A stretch of DNA of 64,000 nt from SCUD01 sp036824505 (GTDB lineage Bacteria > Pseudomonadota > Gammaproteobacteria > Steroidobacterales > Steroidobacteraceae), in assembly GCA_036824505.1 (NCBI GenBank), contig DAITAA010000013.1:1-64000 (forward strand), read 5' to 3'. This document shows, in pieces, positions 52,860 to 61,829 of the stretch. The stretch's first letter is position 1; each line of letters begins with the position of its first letter. The notes below the pieces were generated by a model. That model searched no databases. It worked only from the letters and a program-made list of their open reading frames with translations, and was not told the origin of the DNA. Position numbers and translations under genes: made by a program.

Positions 52860-53378
52860 ATGGCCAGTCGTCACGTGGTCTTTTCGCACGGTCTGGACAG
52901 CAGCCCGTGGGGAACCAAGATTTCCGCGATGGCGGAGGTCGCGAAGAGCGAAGGCTGGAATGTTGACTCGGTTGACTATCGCGGCGTCAGCGACCCGCGC
53001 GACCGGGTCACAAGGCTACTGAGTTTCTGTCGCGACATTCGTGGTGATCTGGTGCTGGTCGGCTCGAGTCTCGGCGGCTATGTCGCAACCAGCGCTTCGG
53101 CGCTGCTGCATGCGCGCGGCCTGTTCCTGATGGCTCCGGCGTTCTACATGCCGGGAACCGAGGAGCTGACCGCGAAACCGGCACCTTGCCCGAAGACGAT
53201 CGTGCACGGCTGGCGCGACGATGTCGTGCCGGTCGAGAACAGCATCAAGTTTGCCCGCGAGCACAGCGCGACGCTGCACATCCTCGACTCGGACCACCGC
53301 CTGCACAGCGAGCTCTCGCTGGTGAACTACCTCTTCGAATACTTCCTCGTCGCGCTCGACCTGCCGAAGCGGCGCTGA
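52860..53378 (+). CDS. Small alpha/beta hydrolase
   Basis: 172 aa. HVVFSHGLDSSPWGTKISAM gives the first strand and oxyanion region. The nucleophile is in VGSSLGGYVAT, Asp in HGWRDDVVPV and His in DSDHRLHSEL. The short size matches the YqiA/YcfP-like esterase group. Substrate unknown. GGAGCGG lies before the ATG. Follows the ATL gene by 33 bp on the same strand. The 97 bp after its stop hold nothing I can identify. Confidence 0.87.
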   Translation: MASRHVVFSHGLDSSPWGTKISAMAEVAKSEGWNVDSVDYRGVSDPRDRVTRLLSFCRDIRGDLVLVGSSLGGYVATSASALLHARGLFLMAPAFYMPGTEELTAKPAPCPKTIVHGWRDDVVPVENSIKFAREHSATLHILDSDHRLHSELSLVNYLFEYFLVALDLPKRR

Positions 53379-53475
53379 GTTCGCGCGGCCTGCGCGCCTG
53401 CCGGGCCGGCTCGTTCGCTCAGCCGATCTTTATTCGCTCACTCGCCGCCCGTCCGGCGCATCGGCCGCGCGGGTG

Positions 53476-54279
53476 TCAGTGTCGGCGTCGGATCGCGCGT
53501 GCGGCGAGGCGGTCAACCAGTCCCGGGGCAAGAAGCTTGAGCCAGCGCAGCGCGCGGGAACGCAGCGATGTGAACACCAGCCGTCGGCGTTGAAGCGTCG
53601 CGCGCAGAATGATTGCTGCGCATTCCTCGGCGGTCATGATCTTCGCTTCCTTCATCAGGCTGACCCCGAGCGGCCTGCCATCCGGGCCGATCGCGCGCCG
53701 GTGAATTTCAGAGCGCACGAAATCGGGCGCGACGACCGTGACGCTGACTCCCTTGTCCACGAGCTCGATACGCAGCGAATCAAAAAAGCCGATCATCGCG
53801 TGCTTGGAGGCGGAATAGCCGGTGCGCGTGGGAACGCCGATGAGCCCCGCAAGACTGGATACGGCCACGATACGCCCGCGTGCCGCGACGAGCGCGGGCA
53901 ATGCCCGCCAGGTGAGCCACGCGGCGCCGAGATAGTTGGTGCGCATCAGGCGCTCGAGCAACTCGGGGTCCTGGAGTTGGTCGAGTCTCGACCACATCGT
54001 CGATCCGGCGTTGTGCAGCAGCACGTCGATCGTTCCGAAGCGCCCAAGCGTCGCTTCGATCAGCGCCTCGCAATCAGCGCGATGCGAGACATCGGTCGGC
54101 ACGCTCAGGACTTCCGCGCCGCGCGCACTGCATTCCGAGGAAAGCGAGGCGAGCCGCTCGGCACTCCTTGCTGCAAGCACGATGCGCGCCCTCGCGGATG
54201 CCAGGGCGAGCGCAAGCGCACGGCCAATGCCTTCGGATGCGCCGGTCAGCACGACCACTTTGCCCTCGAATGAGTCCAT
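53476..54279 (-). CDS. Short-chain dehydrogenase/reductase
   Basis: 267 aa from ATG 54279. NAD(P) motif VVVLTGASEGIGRALALALA, LLHNAG, and the catalytic S..Y-x3-K in VSSLAGLIGVPTRTGYSASK. The C-terminal VVAPDFVRSEIH and the hydrophobic/basic tail (RSRALRWLKLLAPGLVDRLAAR) suggest the lipid-handling branch, perhaps membrane-associated. Divergent from the lipoprotein gene with 52 bp between. Confidence 0.9.
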   Translation of the reverse strand: MDSFEGKVVVLTGASEGIGRALALALASARARIVLAARSAERLASLSSECSARGAEVLSVPTDVSHRADCEALIEATLGRFGTIDVLLHNAGSTMWSRLDQLQDPELLERLMRTNYLGAAWLTWRALPALVAARGRIVAVSSLAGLIGVPTRTGYSASKHAMIGFFDSLRIELVDKGVSVTVVAPDFVRSEIHRRAIGPDGRPLGVSLMKEAKIMTAEECAAIILRATLQRRRLVFTSLRSRALRWLKLLAPGLVDRLAARAIRRRH

Positions 54280-54331
54280 GCGGGGCAGGATCGCGCTAAA
54301 CTGCATCACTTGTCGACCCAGGAGGACCGCG

Positions 54332-54562
54332 ATGCGCGCAATCTGGATGGCCGGGACATTCGCGGTGCTTGCAATGGCCGGCTGCGGCAAGAGCGAGCCC
54401 GAGCCGGAGAAACCGCCCATGAAAGTCGAAGACACCGTGTTTGGTGACCTGATCAGCACGCAGGACAAGGCCCGTGACCGGACCAATGCGGCCGTTGAAG
54501 CGCATAAGGCCGAGCTTGAGGCTCAGATCAGCGAGAGCGAAGACTCCAAACCCGAAGAATGA
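54332..54562 (+). CDS. Small lipoprotein upstream of plsB
   Basis: 76 aa with a strong AGGAGG ribosome site. MRAIWMAGTFAVLAMAGC is a lipoprotein signal with lipobox MAGC (Cys18). The mature part is acidic and Lys-rich (KSEPEPEKPPMKVEDTVFGDL) and then helical (QDKARDRTNAAVEAHKAELE). Function unknown. The stop overlaps the plsB start by 4 bp, so its translation is tied to that of a membrane-lipid enzyme. Confidence 0.8.
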   Translation: MRAIWMAGTFAVLAMAGCGKSEPEPEKPPMKVEDTVFGDLISTQDKARDRTNAAVEAHKAELEAQISESEDSKPEE

Positions 54563-57021
54563 AGCGGCTGCTCGGGCTCGATCGCACCTTTCTGTGGGCG
54601 TCGCGCGGCGTCCTGCGCGTGTTCGTGCGGGCAACCGTCGTGCCCGAGGACGCGTTCGTTCGCCTGCGAGGCCGCGCCCGTCCGCTGCTCTATGTTCTGG
54701 AAGAGCGCAACATGTCGGACCTGCTGGCGCTCGAGCAGGCCTGCATGGACGGTGGTTTGCGCCGGCCCGCCAAGCGCCTGAAAGCGCGCGAACTGCGCCT
54801 GCCGCGCTCGGTGGTCGCGATGGAGCGGCGTGCCGGCGTGCTGCGCCGCCGCGCGGATCGGCGCACGCCTCCTGAACTCGCGGGCGCCATCGCGGCGGCG
54901 GGCGCCGACGGCGCGCTGGAGCTCGACATCGTTCCGGTCGCGGTCTATTGGGGCAGGGCGCCACAGCGCGAGCGATCCTGGCTGCGTCTGATCCTGTCGG
55001 AGAACTGGGCGCTGGTGGGCCCATTCAGGCGGCTGCTGTCCATCGTATTTAACGGCCGCAATACGCTGATCCGGTTCGGCGAGCCGCGCTCACTTCAGAG
55101 TTTTGCGGCTTCAGGTGCCGATGGTGCGCGCGGCGCACGCCGGCTGCTGAAGGAACTGCGCGCGGAATTCCGGCACATGCGCGCGGACACGCTGGGCCCG
55201 GACCTGTCGACGCGGCGCGCAATCGTCGCGCAGGTGCTGAGAACGCGTGCCGTGCGCCAGGCCGTGCGCCAGGAGATTCGCGACTCGAAGGCCTCGCGCC
55301 GCGACGGCCTGCGGGCCGCACGCCGCAACGCACTCGAGATCGCAGCGGATTATTCGCATTCGTTCATACGGATCGCCGACCGGGTCCTGACCTGGATGCT
55401 GACCCGTGTCTTTGACGGTGTCGAGGTCAGGAATGCGGAGTATCTCGACCGGCTGCCACCCGCCTGCGAAATCGTCTATGTCCCCTGCCACCGTAGCCAT
55501 ATCGATTACCTGCTGCTGTCGTATGTGATCTACCGGCGCGGCTACGCGGTGCCGTATGTGGCCGCCGGAATCAACCTCAACCTGCCGGTGCTCGGGCGCC
55601 TGCTGCGCAAGGGCGGCGCATTCTTCATACGGCGCAGCTTTCGCGGCAGCGGTCTCTACCCGGTCGTCTTTACGAAATACGTCGACGTTATGATGAATCG
55701 CGGCCACCCGATGGAATTCTTCATCGAGGGTGGTCGAAGCCGCACCGGCAGGTTGCTGCAGCCCCGTACGGGCATGCTGGCCATGACAGTGCGCAGCTTC
55801 CTGCGCGATGCGCGGCGGCCAGTCGCCTACGTGCCGGCTTATTTTGGTTATGAGCGCCTGCTGGAGGGCGAGTCATACATCGACGAACTCTCGGGCCGGC
55901 CAAAGCAGAAGGAGACACTCGGAGGATTGCTGCGTGTCCTGCCACAACTTCGCCGGCAACTCGGTCGGGTCTATATCAGCTTCGGCGAGCCGCTGCTGCT
56001 CGATGGCGCGCTGGACGGGCTGAATCCTGACTGGCGCAATGACGTGAAGGACGAGAGCGCGCGCCCAACATGGTTTGGAGATGCAGTTGATGTCGTCGCG
56101 GGCGAGATCATGCGGAGAATCAATGCTGCGGCGGCCGTCACGCCGATAAACCTGTTGTCCGTTGCGCTGCTCGCGGCGCCGCGCCAGGCGATGGTTGAGA
56201 ATGATCTTGAGAAGCAACTGCAGTTATACATCGACCTGCTTCGCGCATTTCCTTATTCACCGGACATTTCAGTCGCGGCCGATGATGGCGCTTCGATCAT
56301 CCGGCGTGTCGAGCAGATGGGCATGCTCGAGCGGCGCGCGCACCCGCTCGGCGACGTACTGCGCATGGTCGAGCAGAATGCGGTGCTCGCAACCTACTAC
56401 CGCAACAATGTCCTGCATCTGTTTGCCCTGCCGTCGCTGGTGGCATGCGCGTTCCTGAATAATTCCAGGATGCGCCATGAAGATTTGCAGCGGCTGGTCG
56501 GACGCGTCTATCCATACATCCGCGCAGAACTGTTCCTGCGCTGGCGCGAAGACGAGCTGGCCGGTGCCGTTGACGGCGTTCTCGCGGCCCTGGCTGGCCA
56601 TGGCCTGCTGGAGCGGACTGCCGACGGCGAGTCCTGGCGCCGGCCGACCACCGGCAGCGCTGAGGCCGTGCGGCTGTCAGTGCTTGCGCAGGCGACGATC
56701 CAGACCATTGAGCGCTATTACCTGGCCATCGCGCTGCTATTGCGCGCCGGGCATTCGGTGCTGTCGCTGGAAGCGCTGGAGAAGCGCTGTGTCACGATGG
56801 CCCAGCGCATGTCCATGCTGTACGGACTTGCAGCCCCGGAGTTCTTTGACCGTTCGATGTTCCGGGACTTCATCGAATTGCTGCGCCAGCGGGGAGTGAT
56901 CCGGCTGGATGGGGAGGGGCTTCTGACCTACGACGATCTGCTGTTTGCCGTGGCGGAAGACGCTCGCATCGTGCTATCGGAGCAGATCCGCAACAGCATC
57001 CTTCAGGTGACCCACAGCTAG
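54559..57021 (+). CDS. plsB: Glycerol-3-phosphate 1-O-acyltransferase
   Basis: 820 aa (E. coli PlsB 807). The acyltransferase block I is YVPCHRSHIDY, with H311 and D316 of the H-x4-D motif (H306/D311 in E. coli). GGAFFIRRSFRGS is block II, FFIEGGRSRTGRLLQPR block III, and VAYVPAYFGYERLLEG block IV. It transfers acyl groups to the sn-1 position of glycerol-3-phosphate, the first step of phospholipid synthesis, at the inner membrane. Translationally coupled to the lipoprotein gene. Confidence 0.96.
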   Translation: MKRLLGLDRTFLWASRGVLRVFVRATVVPEDAFVRLRGRARPLLYVLEERNMSDLLALEQACMDGGLRRPAKRLKARELRLPRSVVAMERRAGVLRRRADRRTPPELAGAIAAAGADGALELDIVPVAVYWGRAPQRERSWLRLILSENWALVGPFRRLLSIVFNGRNTLIRFGEPRSLQSFAASGADGARGARRLLKELRAEFRHMRADTLGPDLSTRRAIVAQVLRTRAVRQAVRQEIRDSKASRRDGLRAARRNALEIAADYSHSFIRIADRVLTWMLTRVFDGVEVRNAEYLDRLPPACEIVYVPCHRSHIDYLLLSYVIYRRGYAVPYVAAGINLNLPVLGRLLRKGGAFFIRRSFRGSGLYPVVFTKYVDVMMNRGHPMEFFIEGGRSRTGRLLQPRTGMLAMTVRSFLRDARRPVAYVPAYFGYERLLEGESYIDELSGRPKQKETLGGLLRVLPQLRRQLGRVYISFGEPLLLDGALDGLNPDWRNDVKDESARPTWFGDAVDVVAGEIMRRINAAAAVTPINLLSVALLAAPRQAMVENDLEKQLQLYIDLLRAFPYSPDISVAADDGASIIRRVEQMGMLERRAHPLGDVLRMVEQNAVLATYYRNNVLHLFALPSLVACAFLNNSRMRHEDLQRLVGRVYPYIRAELFLRWREDELAGAVDGVLAALAGHGLLERTADGESWRRPTTGSAEAVRLSVLAQATIQTIERYYLAIALLLRAGHSVLSLEALEKRCVTMAQRMSMLYGLAAPEFFDRSMFRDFIELLRQRGVIRLDGEGLLTYDDLLFAVAEDARIVLSEQIRNSILQVTHS

Positions 57022-57065
57022 GGCCTTCCGGCAGCAGGACCGCGCCCTCGGGTTGAACCGGTTGT

Positions 57066-57488
57066 TCACTCGAATGCCGGTCGCCCGCGCAGGCGCTTGA
57101 TGTCCTTGCGCTGGCGCTTGCCCTCGAGCCGGCGAATACGGGCACCTCGCGTGGGCCTCGTCGGCTTGCGGATCTTCGGCACCCTGCGTGCGCGCTCGAT
57201 CAATTCGGCGAGCCGGGAGAGCGCATCACGTCGGTTGGCTTCGCGGCTGCGATGCCGATGCGCTTCGAGCACGATCTCATCCAGCAGCGTCAACCGGCGG
57301 CCTGCCATTGCCCGCAGCCTTTGCCTGCCTGCTTCGTCGAGCAGAGTTGTTGCACCGACGTTGAACCGCAACTCGCAGGCCGTCGCGACCTTGTTGACGT
57401 TCTGGCCGCCGGGACCCGGGCTACGCACGTAACTGAGCGCGTATTCGTGCTCGGGGATGTGCGGGCGCGCCGCGCCGGCGTTGGTCAC
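57066..57488 (-). CDS. arfB: Peptidyl-tRNA hydrolase ArfB
   Basis: 140 aa. The catalytic GGQ of release factors is at residues 27-29 in RSPGPGGQNVNKVATA. The C-terminal tail is basic (KIRKPTRPTRGARIRRLEGKRQRKD), as in ArfB/YaeJ, where it enters the empty mRNA channel. It rescues ribosomes stalled on non-stop mRNA. It lies 2 bp after the mscS stop on the same strand. Confidence 0.95.
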   Translation of the reverse strand: MTNAGAARPHIPEHEYALSYVRSPGPGGQNVNKVATACELRFNVGATTLLDEAGRQRLRAMAGRRLTLLDEIVLEAHRHRSREANRRDALSRLAELIERARRVPKIRKPTRPTRGARIRRLEGKRQRKDIKRLRGRPAFE

Positions 57489-57490
57489 CG

Positions 57491-58837
57491 CTAATCCTGG
57501 TGGTCGGAAGAGAACTTGATCGGCTGCGTCGGGAGCGGCGCCAGTTTCGACGCGGGTATGTTGCCCTCGAGGATCCTGATTTCGCGCTGCGCCGGCGGAA
57601 TCGTCACGCCGTTCTCGCGGAACAGCGCCCAGATCCTGCGATTGACGTCGGAACGGATGTTGTTGACGCCCTCGGCCGGGTCGCCGATCCAGAAACGCAG
57701 CTCGATCTCCATACCGAAGTCCCCGAACTGCAGCAGGCGCGTGACCGCAGGCGGGTCGCGAAGGATGCGCGGATGGTCGGCGGCCTCGAGCAGCAATTTG
57801 AGGGCCAGCTCGGGGTCATCCTGGTAGCCGATGCGCACCGGCACATGCAGGCGCACCTTCGGGTGTCCGTAACTCCAGTTGATCAACGGGTTGGTGATGA
57901 CATTCTGGTTCGGCACCAGTGTTGCCACGCCATCGCGATCGCGGATCACGATATGGCGGGCGCGCAGCTCCTCGACCCAGCCAAAACCGGTCGTGCTGGT
58001 TCCGGTGGTGCCGGTAAAGCTGATCACATCGCCCGGCTTGATCGAACGATCCAGCAACAGCACGAATCCGCTGACGAAATTCGCCGCAATCGCCTGCAGT
58101 CCGAAACCGAGGCCGAGGCCGATCGCGCCTGAAAACACGGTCAGCGCAGTCAGGTCGACGCCCGAGGCCTGCAGACCCAGCAAAGCACCGAAGCCGATCA
58201 GCAATGCATGAACGAACTTGCCGATTCCGATGCGCGTCGAGAGCGCCAGTTCCTCGATCATGTTGATGCGCCGGTCGATCCAGCGCGCGACCCAGACGCT
58301 CGCAACCACGAACAGGGTGACTGTGGCGATCGCCTTCAGGACGGACCAGATCGTGACGCGCGTCGAGCCCGCCGACAGGCCGATGGATTCGAGCGCTACC
58401 ACGATCGTGTCCAGCCAGCCCATCAACTGCGCCCCGGCGACCAGCCAGATCAGGAGCGTGACCCGCAGTTCCCAGGCCTTGATGCGCAAGCCCCGGCCCA
58501 GCGACAGGCGCAGCAGGAACACCAGCAGGCGGATCACCGCCAGCGCGATAAGCAGCAGCCACGCGGCATCGATTCCGGCGGTCGGCTGACCCGACGCAAG
58601 CAGCAGCCGACGGGCAGTGACGATGATCAGCAGGCCCAGCAGGTACGGCAGGATGATGACCACCACGTCGATTGCGGGGCCGCGCGGACTCGTGCCGGTG
58701 TCCGGACGCGACAGATACCAGCGCCGGCCGAGCAGGACGCCGAGAAGCACGACGACGAAGACGGTGGCGATGGCCAGGACCTGCGCTGCGCCGGCGTCCT
58801 TCAACAGGCGAAACACCGTGCTGACGAACTCATCCAT
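57491..58837 (-). CDS. MscS-type mechanosensitive channel
   Basis: 448 aa. About five membrane helices, then the pore helix TM3 (VDLTALTVFSGAIGLGLGFGLQAIAANFVSGFVLL in blocks) with the Gly/Ala packing pattern of MscS. The beta-domain has RSIKPGDVISFTGTTG, VEELRARHIVIRDRDG and LVPNQNVITNPLINWSY. The C-terminal domain has LRFWIGDPAEGVNNIRSDVNRRIWALFRENGVTIPPAQ in blocks. It releases solutes on hypo-osmotic shock. Longer than E. coli MscS (286 aa) because of extra N-terminal helices. Same unit as arfB. Confidence 0.94.
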   Translation of the reverse strand: MDEFVSTVFRLLKDAGAAQVLAIATVFVVVLLGVLLGRRWYLSRPDTGTSPRGPAIDVVVIILPYLLGLLIIVTARRLLLASGQPTAGIDAAWLLLIALAVIRLLVFLLRLSLGRGLRIKAWELRVTLLIWLVAGAQLMGWLDTIVVALESIGLSAGSTRVTIWSVLKAIATVTLFVVASVWVARWIDRRINMIEELALSTRIGIGKFVHALLIGFGALLGLQASGVDLTALTVFSGAIGLGLGFGLQAIAANFVSGFVLLLDRSIKPGDVISFTGTTGTSTTGFGWVEELRARHIVIRDRDGVATLVPNQNVITNPLINWSYGHPKVRLHVPVRIGYQDDPELALKLLLEAADHPRILRDPPAVTRLLQFGDFGMEIELRFWIGDPAEGVNNIRSDVNRRIWALFRENGVTIPPAQREIRILEGNIPASKLAPLPTQPIKFSSDHQD

Positions 58838-58882
58838 CGTGTGAACTTACCACTGATCGTGCGCCCGCCGCCCGCTGCGGCA

Positions 58883-59104
58883 TCAGGCATTCAGGTCCGG
58901 TATCAGCTCGCTTTCGAGCCGCATGATCTGGTCTTTCAGCATCAGCTTCCGTTTCTTGAGGCGCCGCAGTTGCAACTCGTCGACATAAATAGCCATCGAC
59001 AGCCGGCCAATCACGTCGTCGAGGTCGCGATGCTCGATGCGCAGTTCCCGCAGGCGCTGCATCCGCTCGAATAGCTGGGTGTTGACCTTGTCGTCGTCCG
59101 TCAT
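58883..59104 (-). CDS. DUF465 / YdcH family small protein
   Basis: 73 aa from ATG 59104. Almost fully helical, with two heptad-rich stretches (LFERMQRLRELRIEHRDLDDVI and VDELQLRRLKKRKLMLKDQIMRL in blocks), which is the coiled-coil hairpin of the YdcH/DUF465 family. The LKKRKLMLKDQI sequence is diagnostic. Function unknown. Its start overlaps the stop of the PHP gene by 4 bp, making it the last gene of the cysQ operon. Confidence 0.9.
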   Translation of the reverse strand: MTDDDKVNTQLFERMQRLRELRIEHRDLDDVIGRLSMAIYVDELQLRRLKKRKLMLKDQIMRLESELIPDLNA

Positions 59105-59973
59105 GCCGGCTCGGCGTCGGTCTCGAATGCGGGAAAAGGCGGCCCCAACCACACCGGTCGGACCGACCCCGGAAGCTTAGCCAAACGCCCGGGCGGATTC
59201 CACGGTATCGCGGGGTCGTGGAAATCAGATCCGACCGAACCCTCGAGACCGCAGCGCGTCGCCAGCGATATCGCCTGGTCGGCGTTGCGGATACCTCCGC
59301 CCCCGGTGATGACCTCGATGCCCCGGCCGCCGGCGACCGAGAATTCGGCGCAAAGCTCGCGCAGCCCGCCGGCAGACAGCGGATAGCGCAGCGGGTGCGC
59401 GATGACCGCGCTGCCGCCGGCAGCCACGATCCAGCCCGTCGCTTCCGCGAGCGACGGCCAATTCGCGGCCACATATCCGGGGCGGCCGCGCGCCAGCCAT
59501 TGATCGAATGCCGCTGCCACATCACGCGCGGTGCCCAGCGTGACGAGCGCGCGGGCGAAGTGCATGCGGGTTGGCAGCGGGCCTGCCTTTCGCACCATTT
59601 CGAGCGCGGCAGCGCCCGGGGCTCCAGCCGCATCGAGGCGGATGGCGACCTGCAGGGCACGCTCAAGCCTGATCGTCTGAAGCTCGCGCAATCCGCTCAC
59701 CAGCGGCGCGGCCAGCGGATCGATTGCGAGGCCCAGCACGTGCAATGTGCGTCCTCGCCAGTCAACCGACAGTTCGACACCCGCAACCAGCGTGACACCG
59801 AGGCGTCGTGCGGCCGCCCCTGCTTCCTCGATGCCCGCGATCGTGTCGTGATCGGTCAAAGCCATGAAGCGGACACCGCAATCTGAGGCGTGGGCAACCA
59901 GCGCAGCCGGCTCGAGCACGCCGTCGGAGGCTCTGGAATGCAGGTGCAGATCCACGGGCGATTGCGGATTCAT
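59101..59973 (-). CDS. rnm: PHP-domain phosphoesterase, RNase AM/YciV type
   Basis: 290 aa. PHP metal motifs: DLHLHSRASDGVL (motif I), ALTDHDT (II), VAGVELS (III), VIAHP (later His) and GSDFHD (IV). The length and order match the TrpH/YciV family, shown in other species to be a 5'-3' exoribonuclease that also removes phosphate from 3',5'-bisphosphates. Both activities would complement cysQ upstream, which clears 3'-phosphoadenosine 5'-phosphate. ATGA overlaps on both sides. Confidence 0.92.
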   Translation of the reverse strand: MNPQSPVDLHLHSRASDGVLEPAALVAHASDCGVRFMALTDHDTIAGIEEAGAAARRLGVTLVAGVELSVDWRGRTLHVLGLAIDPLAAPLVSGLRELQTIRLERALQVAIRLDAAGAPGAAALEMVRKAGPLPTRMHFARALVTLGTARDVAAAFDQWLARGRPGYVAANWPSLAEATGWIVAAGGSAVIAHPLRYPLSAGGLRELCAEFSVAGGRGIEVITGGGGIRNADQAISLATRCGLEGSVGSDFHDPAIPWNPPGRLAKLPGSVRPVWLGPPFPAFETDAEPA

Positions 59974-60281
59974 GCGGCTCTCGGCCCCAGGCCAACCGTG
60001 TCGAGCGAGTTTCCGGCAAGCACGACAAAGCCGCGGCGCCGGTTGAAGCCGTCCTCCGTGTAATCGAATACATACGTGCGCTGCCAGACGAGCGGCGCAT
60101 CGCCATGCCGGACCAGCTTCAGGCGGTGTATCGATACGGTTCCATCGAGCAACTGGACCTGGGCACCTGCGCAGGTTTCCATCGCCACGCGGTTTGCATG
60201 CTCACGCGCTGCAAGGCTCGAATGCCAGAACATCCCGAGGATTGCCAGCAGCGCCACGCCAAGCAGCAGCTCCCAGCTCAT
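59970..60281 (-). CDS. DUF3301 small membrane-anchored protein
   Basis: 103 aa. One N-terminal membrane helix (WELLLGVALLAILGMFW), then a soluble domain with AMETCAGAQVQLLDGTVS and VWQRTYVFDYTEDGFNRRRGFVVL, the DUF3301 signature. Function unknown. ATGA overlaps with cysQ upstream and with the PHP gene downstream. Confidence 0.88.
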   Translation of the reverse strand: MSWELLLGVALLAILGMFWHSSLAAREHANRVAMETCAGAQVQLLDGTVSIHRLKLVRHGDAPLVWQRTYVFDYTEDGFNRRRGFVVLAGNSLDTVGLGPRAA

Positions 60282-61078
60282 TGCACCATTGCCAGCCAGT
60301 CGGTGCCCGGGTCCGCATAGACGATGAAATGTGGATTCAGGACATCGTCGCCCTTGTTATAGGAAAGTGGCTTGCCGTTCAGTTGCAGTACCTGAGCACC
60401 GGCCTGCTCGGCCACGCATTGGCCCGCTGCAGTGTCCCATTCGGAGGTCGGGCCCAGGCGGGGATACACATCGGCGAGGCCTTCTGCGACCAGGCATATC
60501 TTCAGCGAACTTCCGACCTCGACGAACTCGTGCGGCCCGACCCGGGCGAGGAAGCGGTCGAGCGAGCTGCCACGATGGGAACGGCTGCCGACCACGCGGA
60601 CCGGACCGGAGCTCCGCGGCACGACGTGAATCGGACGGCCCGCCGCGGCGGCATCGGAGCGGAATGCGCCGATTCCCTCGGCGGCATAATAATCACGCTC
60701 CAGAGCGGGAGCGTGCACGACGCCGAGCACCGGACGGTGCTTGTGAACCAGTGCGATATTGACGGTGAATTCCCCGTTGCGCTGGATGAATTCCTTTGTG
60801 CCGTCCAACGGATCGACGACCCAGAGCCAGTCCCACGCAGCGCGTTTTGCATAGGGCGCCTGGCTCGATTCCTCCGATAGCACGGGAATCTCGGGCGTGA
60901 GCCGGCGCAGGCCGGCAAGTATCAGCCGCTCGGACTGCAGATCGGCTTCAGTCAGCGGCGAGCGGTCGTCTTTCTCCTTGACGGTGAACGACGCTGCATA
61001 GACTCCGAGAATCGCGTGACCCGCCTCGCGGGCAAGCACGGTCACATCAAGCAGCAGCCGGTGCAGGTCAGGGATCAT
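60278..61078 (-). CDS. cysQ: 3'(2'),5'-bisphosphate nucleotidase CysQ
   Basis: 266 aa, inositol-monophosphatase fold. Metal motifs: PVLSEE (65-70), VVDPLDGTKEF (D89, D92) and PTSEWDTAAGQ near residue 210. It hydrolyses PAP (3'-phosphoadenosine 5'-phosphate) to AMP and so removes the by-product of every PAPS-dependent sulfotransferase and of PAPS reductase. First gene of a four-gene unit with DUF3301, PHP and DUF465. Four sulfotransferase domains at 6986-13266 would raise the demand for it, but the loci are 47 kb apart. Confidence 0.95.
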   Translation of the reverse strand: MIPDLHRLLLDVTVLAREAGHAILGVYAASFTVKEKDDRSPLTEADLQSERLILAGLRRLTPEIPVLSEESSQAPYAKRAAWDWLWVVDPLDGTKEFIQRNGEFTVNIALVHKHRPVLGVVHAPALERDYYAAEGIGAFRSDAAAAGRPIHVVPRSSGPVRVVGSRSHRGSSLDRFLARVGPHEFVEVGSSLKICLVAEGLADVYPRLGPTSEWDTAAGQCVAEQAGAQVLQLNGKPLSYNKGDDVLNPHFIVYADPGTDWLAMVQ

Positions 61079-61115
61079 GGCGTCTCCGGGGTGGCGCGCG
61101 TTATATCATAGGCCC

Positions 61116-61829
61116 GTGAAGAACACCTTCGTGGTTCCGGACTGGTCATCCATCGATACCGTACTGCTGGACCTGGACGGCACGCTGCTCGACCTCGAGT
61201 TCGATATCCATTTCTGGCAGGAATGGGTTCCCCGGCATTATGCACAGAGCCGGCGCATGCCGATTGAGGAGGCGCGCAGGGTCATGAAGCCGATGTTCGA
61301 GGCGGCTCACGGCACACTCGACTGGTATTGCATCGATTACTGGAGCCAGGCACTTGCGCTCGATATCGCGGCGCTGAAGCGTACGGCAAGACACCGGATC
61401 GCCTGGCTTCCCATGGCGCGGGAGTTCCTCGCGAAACTGCGCGCCGCAGGACGGCGGATCGTACTGGTGACCAACGCGCATCCGGAAACATTCGCAATCA
61501 AGGATGCGCATCTCGGTGTTCGTCGCGAGTTCCACGCCGTCTATTCTTCGCACGATCTGGGCGAAGCCAAGGAAAGCGCCGCATTCTGGCCCAGGCTCGC
61601 CGCGCAGGAGCCCTTCAATGCCAAACGCACGCTGTTTGCCGACGACAGCCTGCCGGTGCTGCGTGCGGCGCGAGCGCACGGCATCGAATGGCTGTACGCA
61701 ATACGCCGGCCCGACAGTCGCGCGCCGTCGCGGGCGGTGAGGGATTTCCCGGGCGTCGATTCCGTCCATGAACTGGCGCAGGGGCTTGCGCCACCGCTCG
61801 CCGCGAGTCAGCCGGCCGGCGGTGCCTGA
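61116..61829 (+). CDS. yrfG: HAD-family GMP/IMP nucleotidase, YrfG type
   Basis: 237 aa from GTG 61116; an ATG at 61077 would overlap cysQ. HAD motifs: DTVLLDLDGTLLD (nucleophile D19, D21), RRIVLVTNAHP (Thr) and RTLFADDSLPVL (DD). The stretch FWQEWVPRHYA and DWYCIDYWSQALALDI closely follow E. coli YrfG, which dephosphorylates GMP and IMP. The 3' end overlaps the convergent rhlB gene by 22 bp. Confidence 0.88.
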   Translation: MKNTFVVPDWSSIDTVLLDLDGTLLDLEFDIHFWQEWVPRHYAQSRRMPIEEARRVMKPMFEAAHGTLDWYCIDYWSQALALDIAALKRTARHRIAWLPMAREFLAKLRAAGRRIVLVTNAHPETFAIKDAHLGVRREFHAVYSSHDLGEAKESAAFWPRLAAQEPFNAKRTLFADDSLPVLRAARAHGIEWLYAIRRPDSRAPSRAVRDFPGVDSVHELAQGLAPPLAASQPAGGA

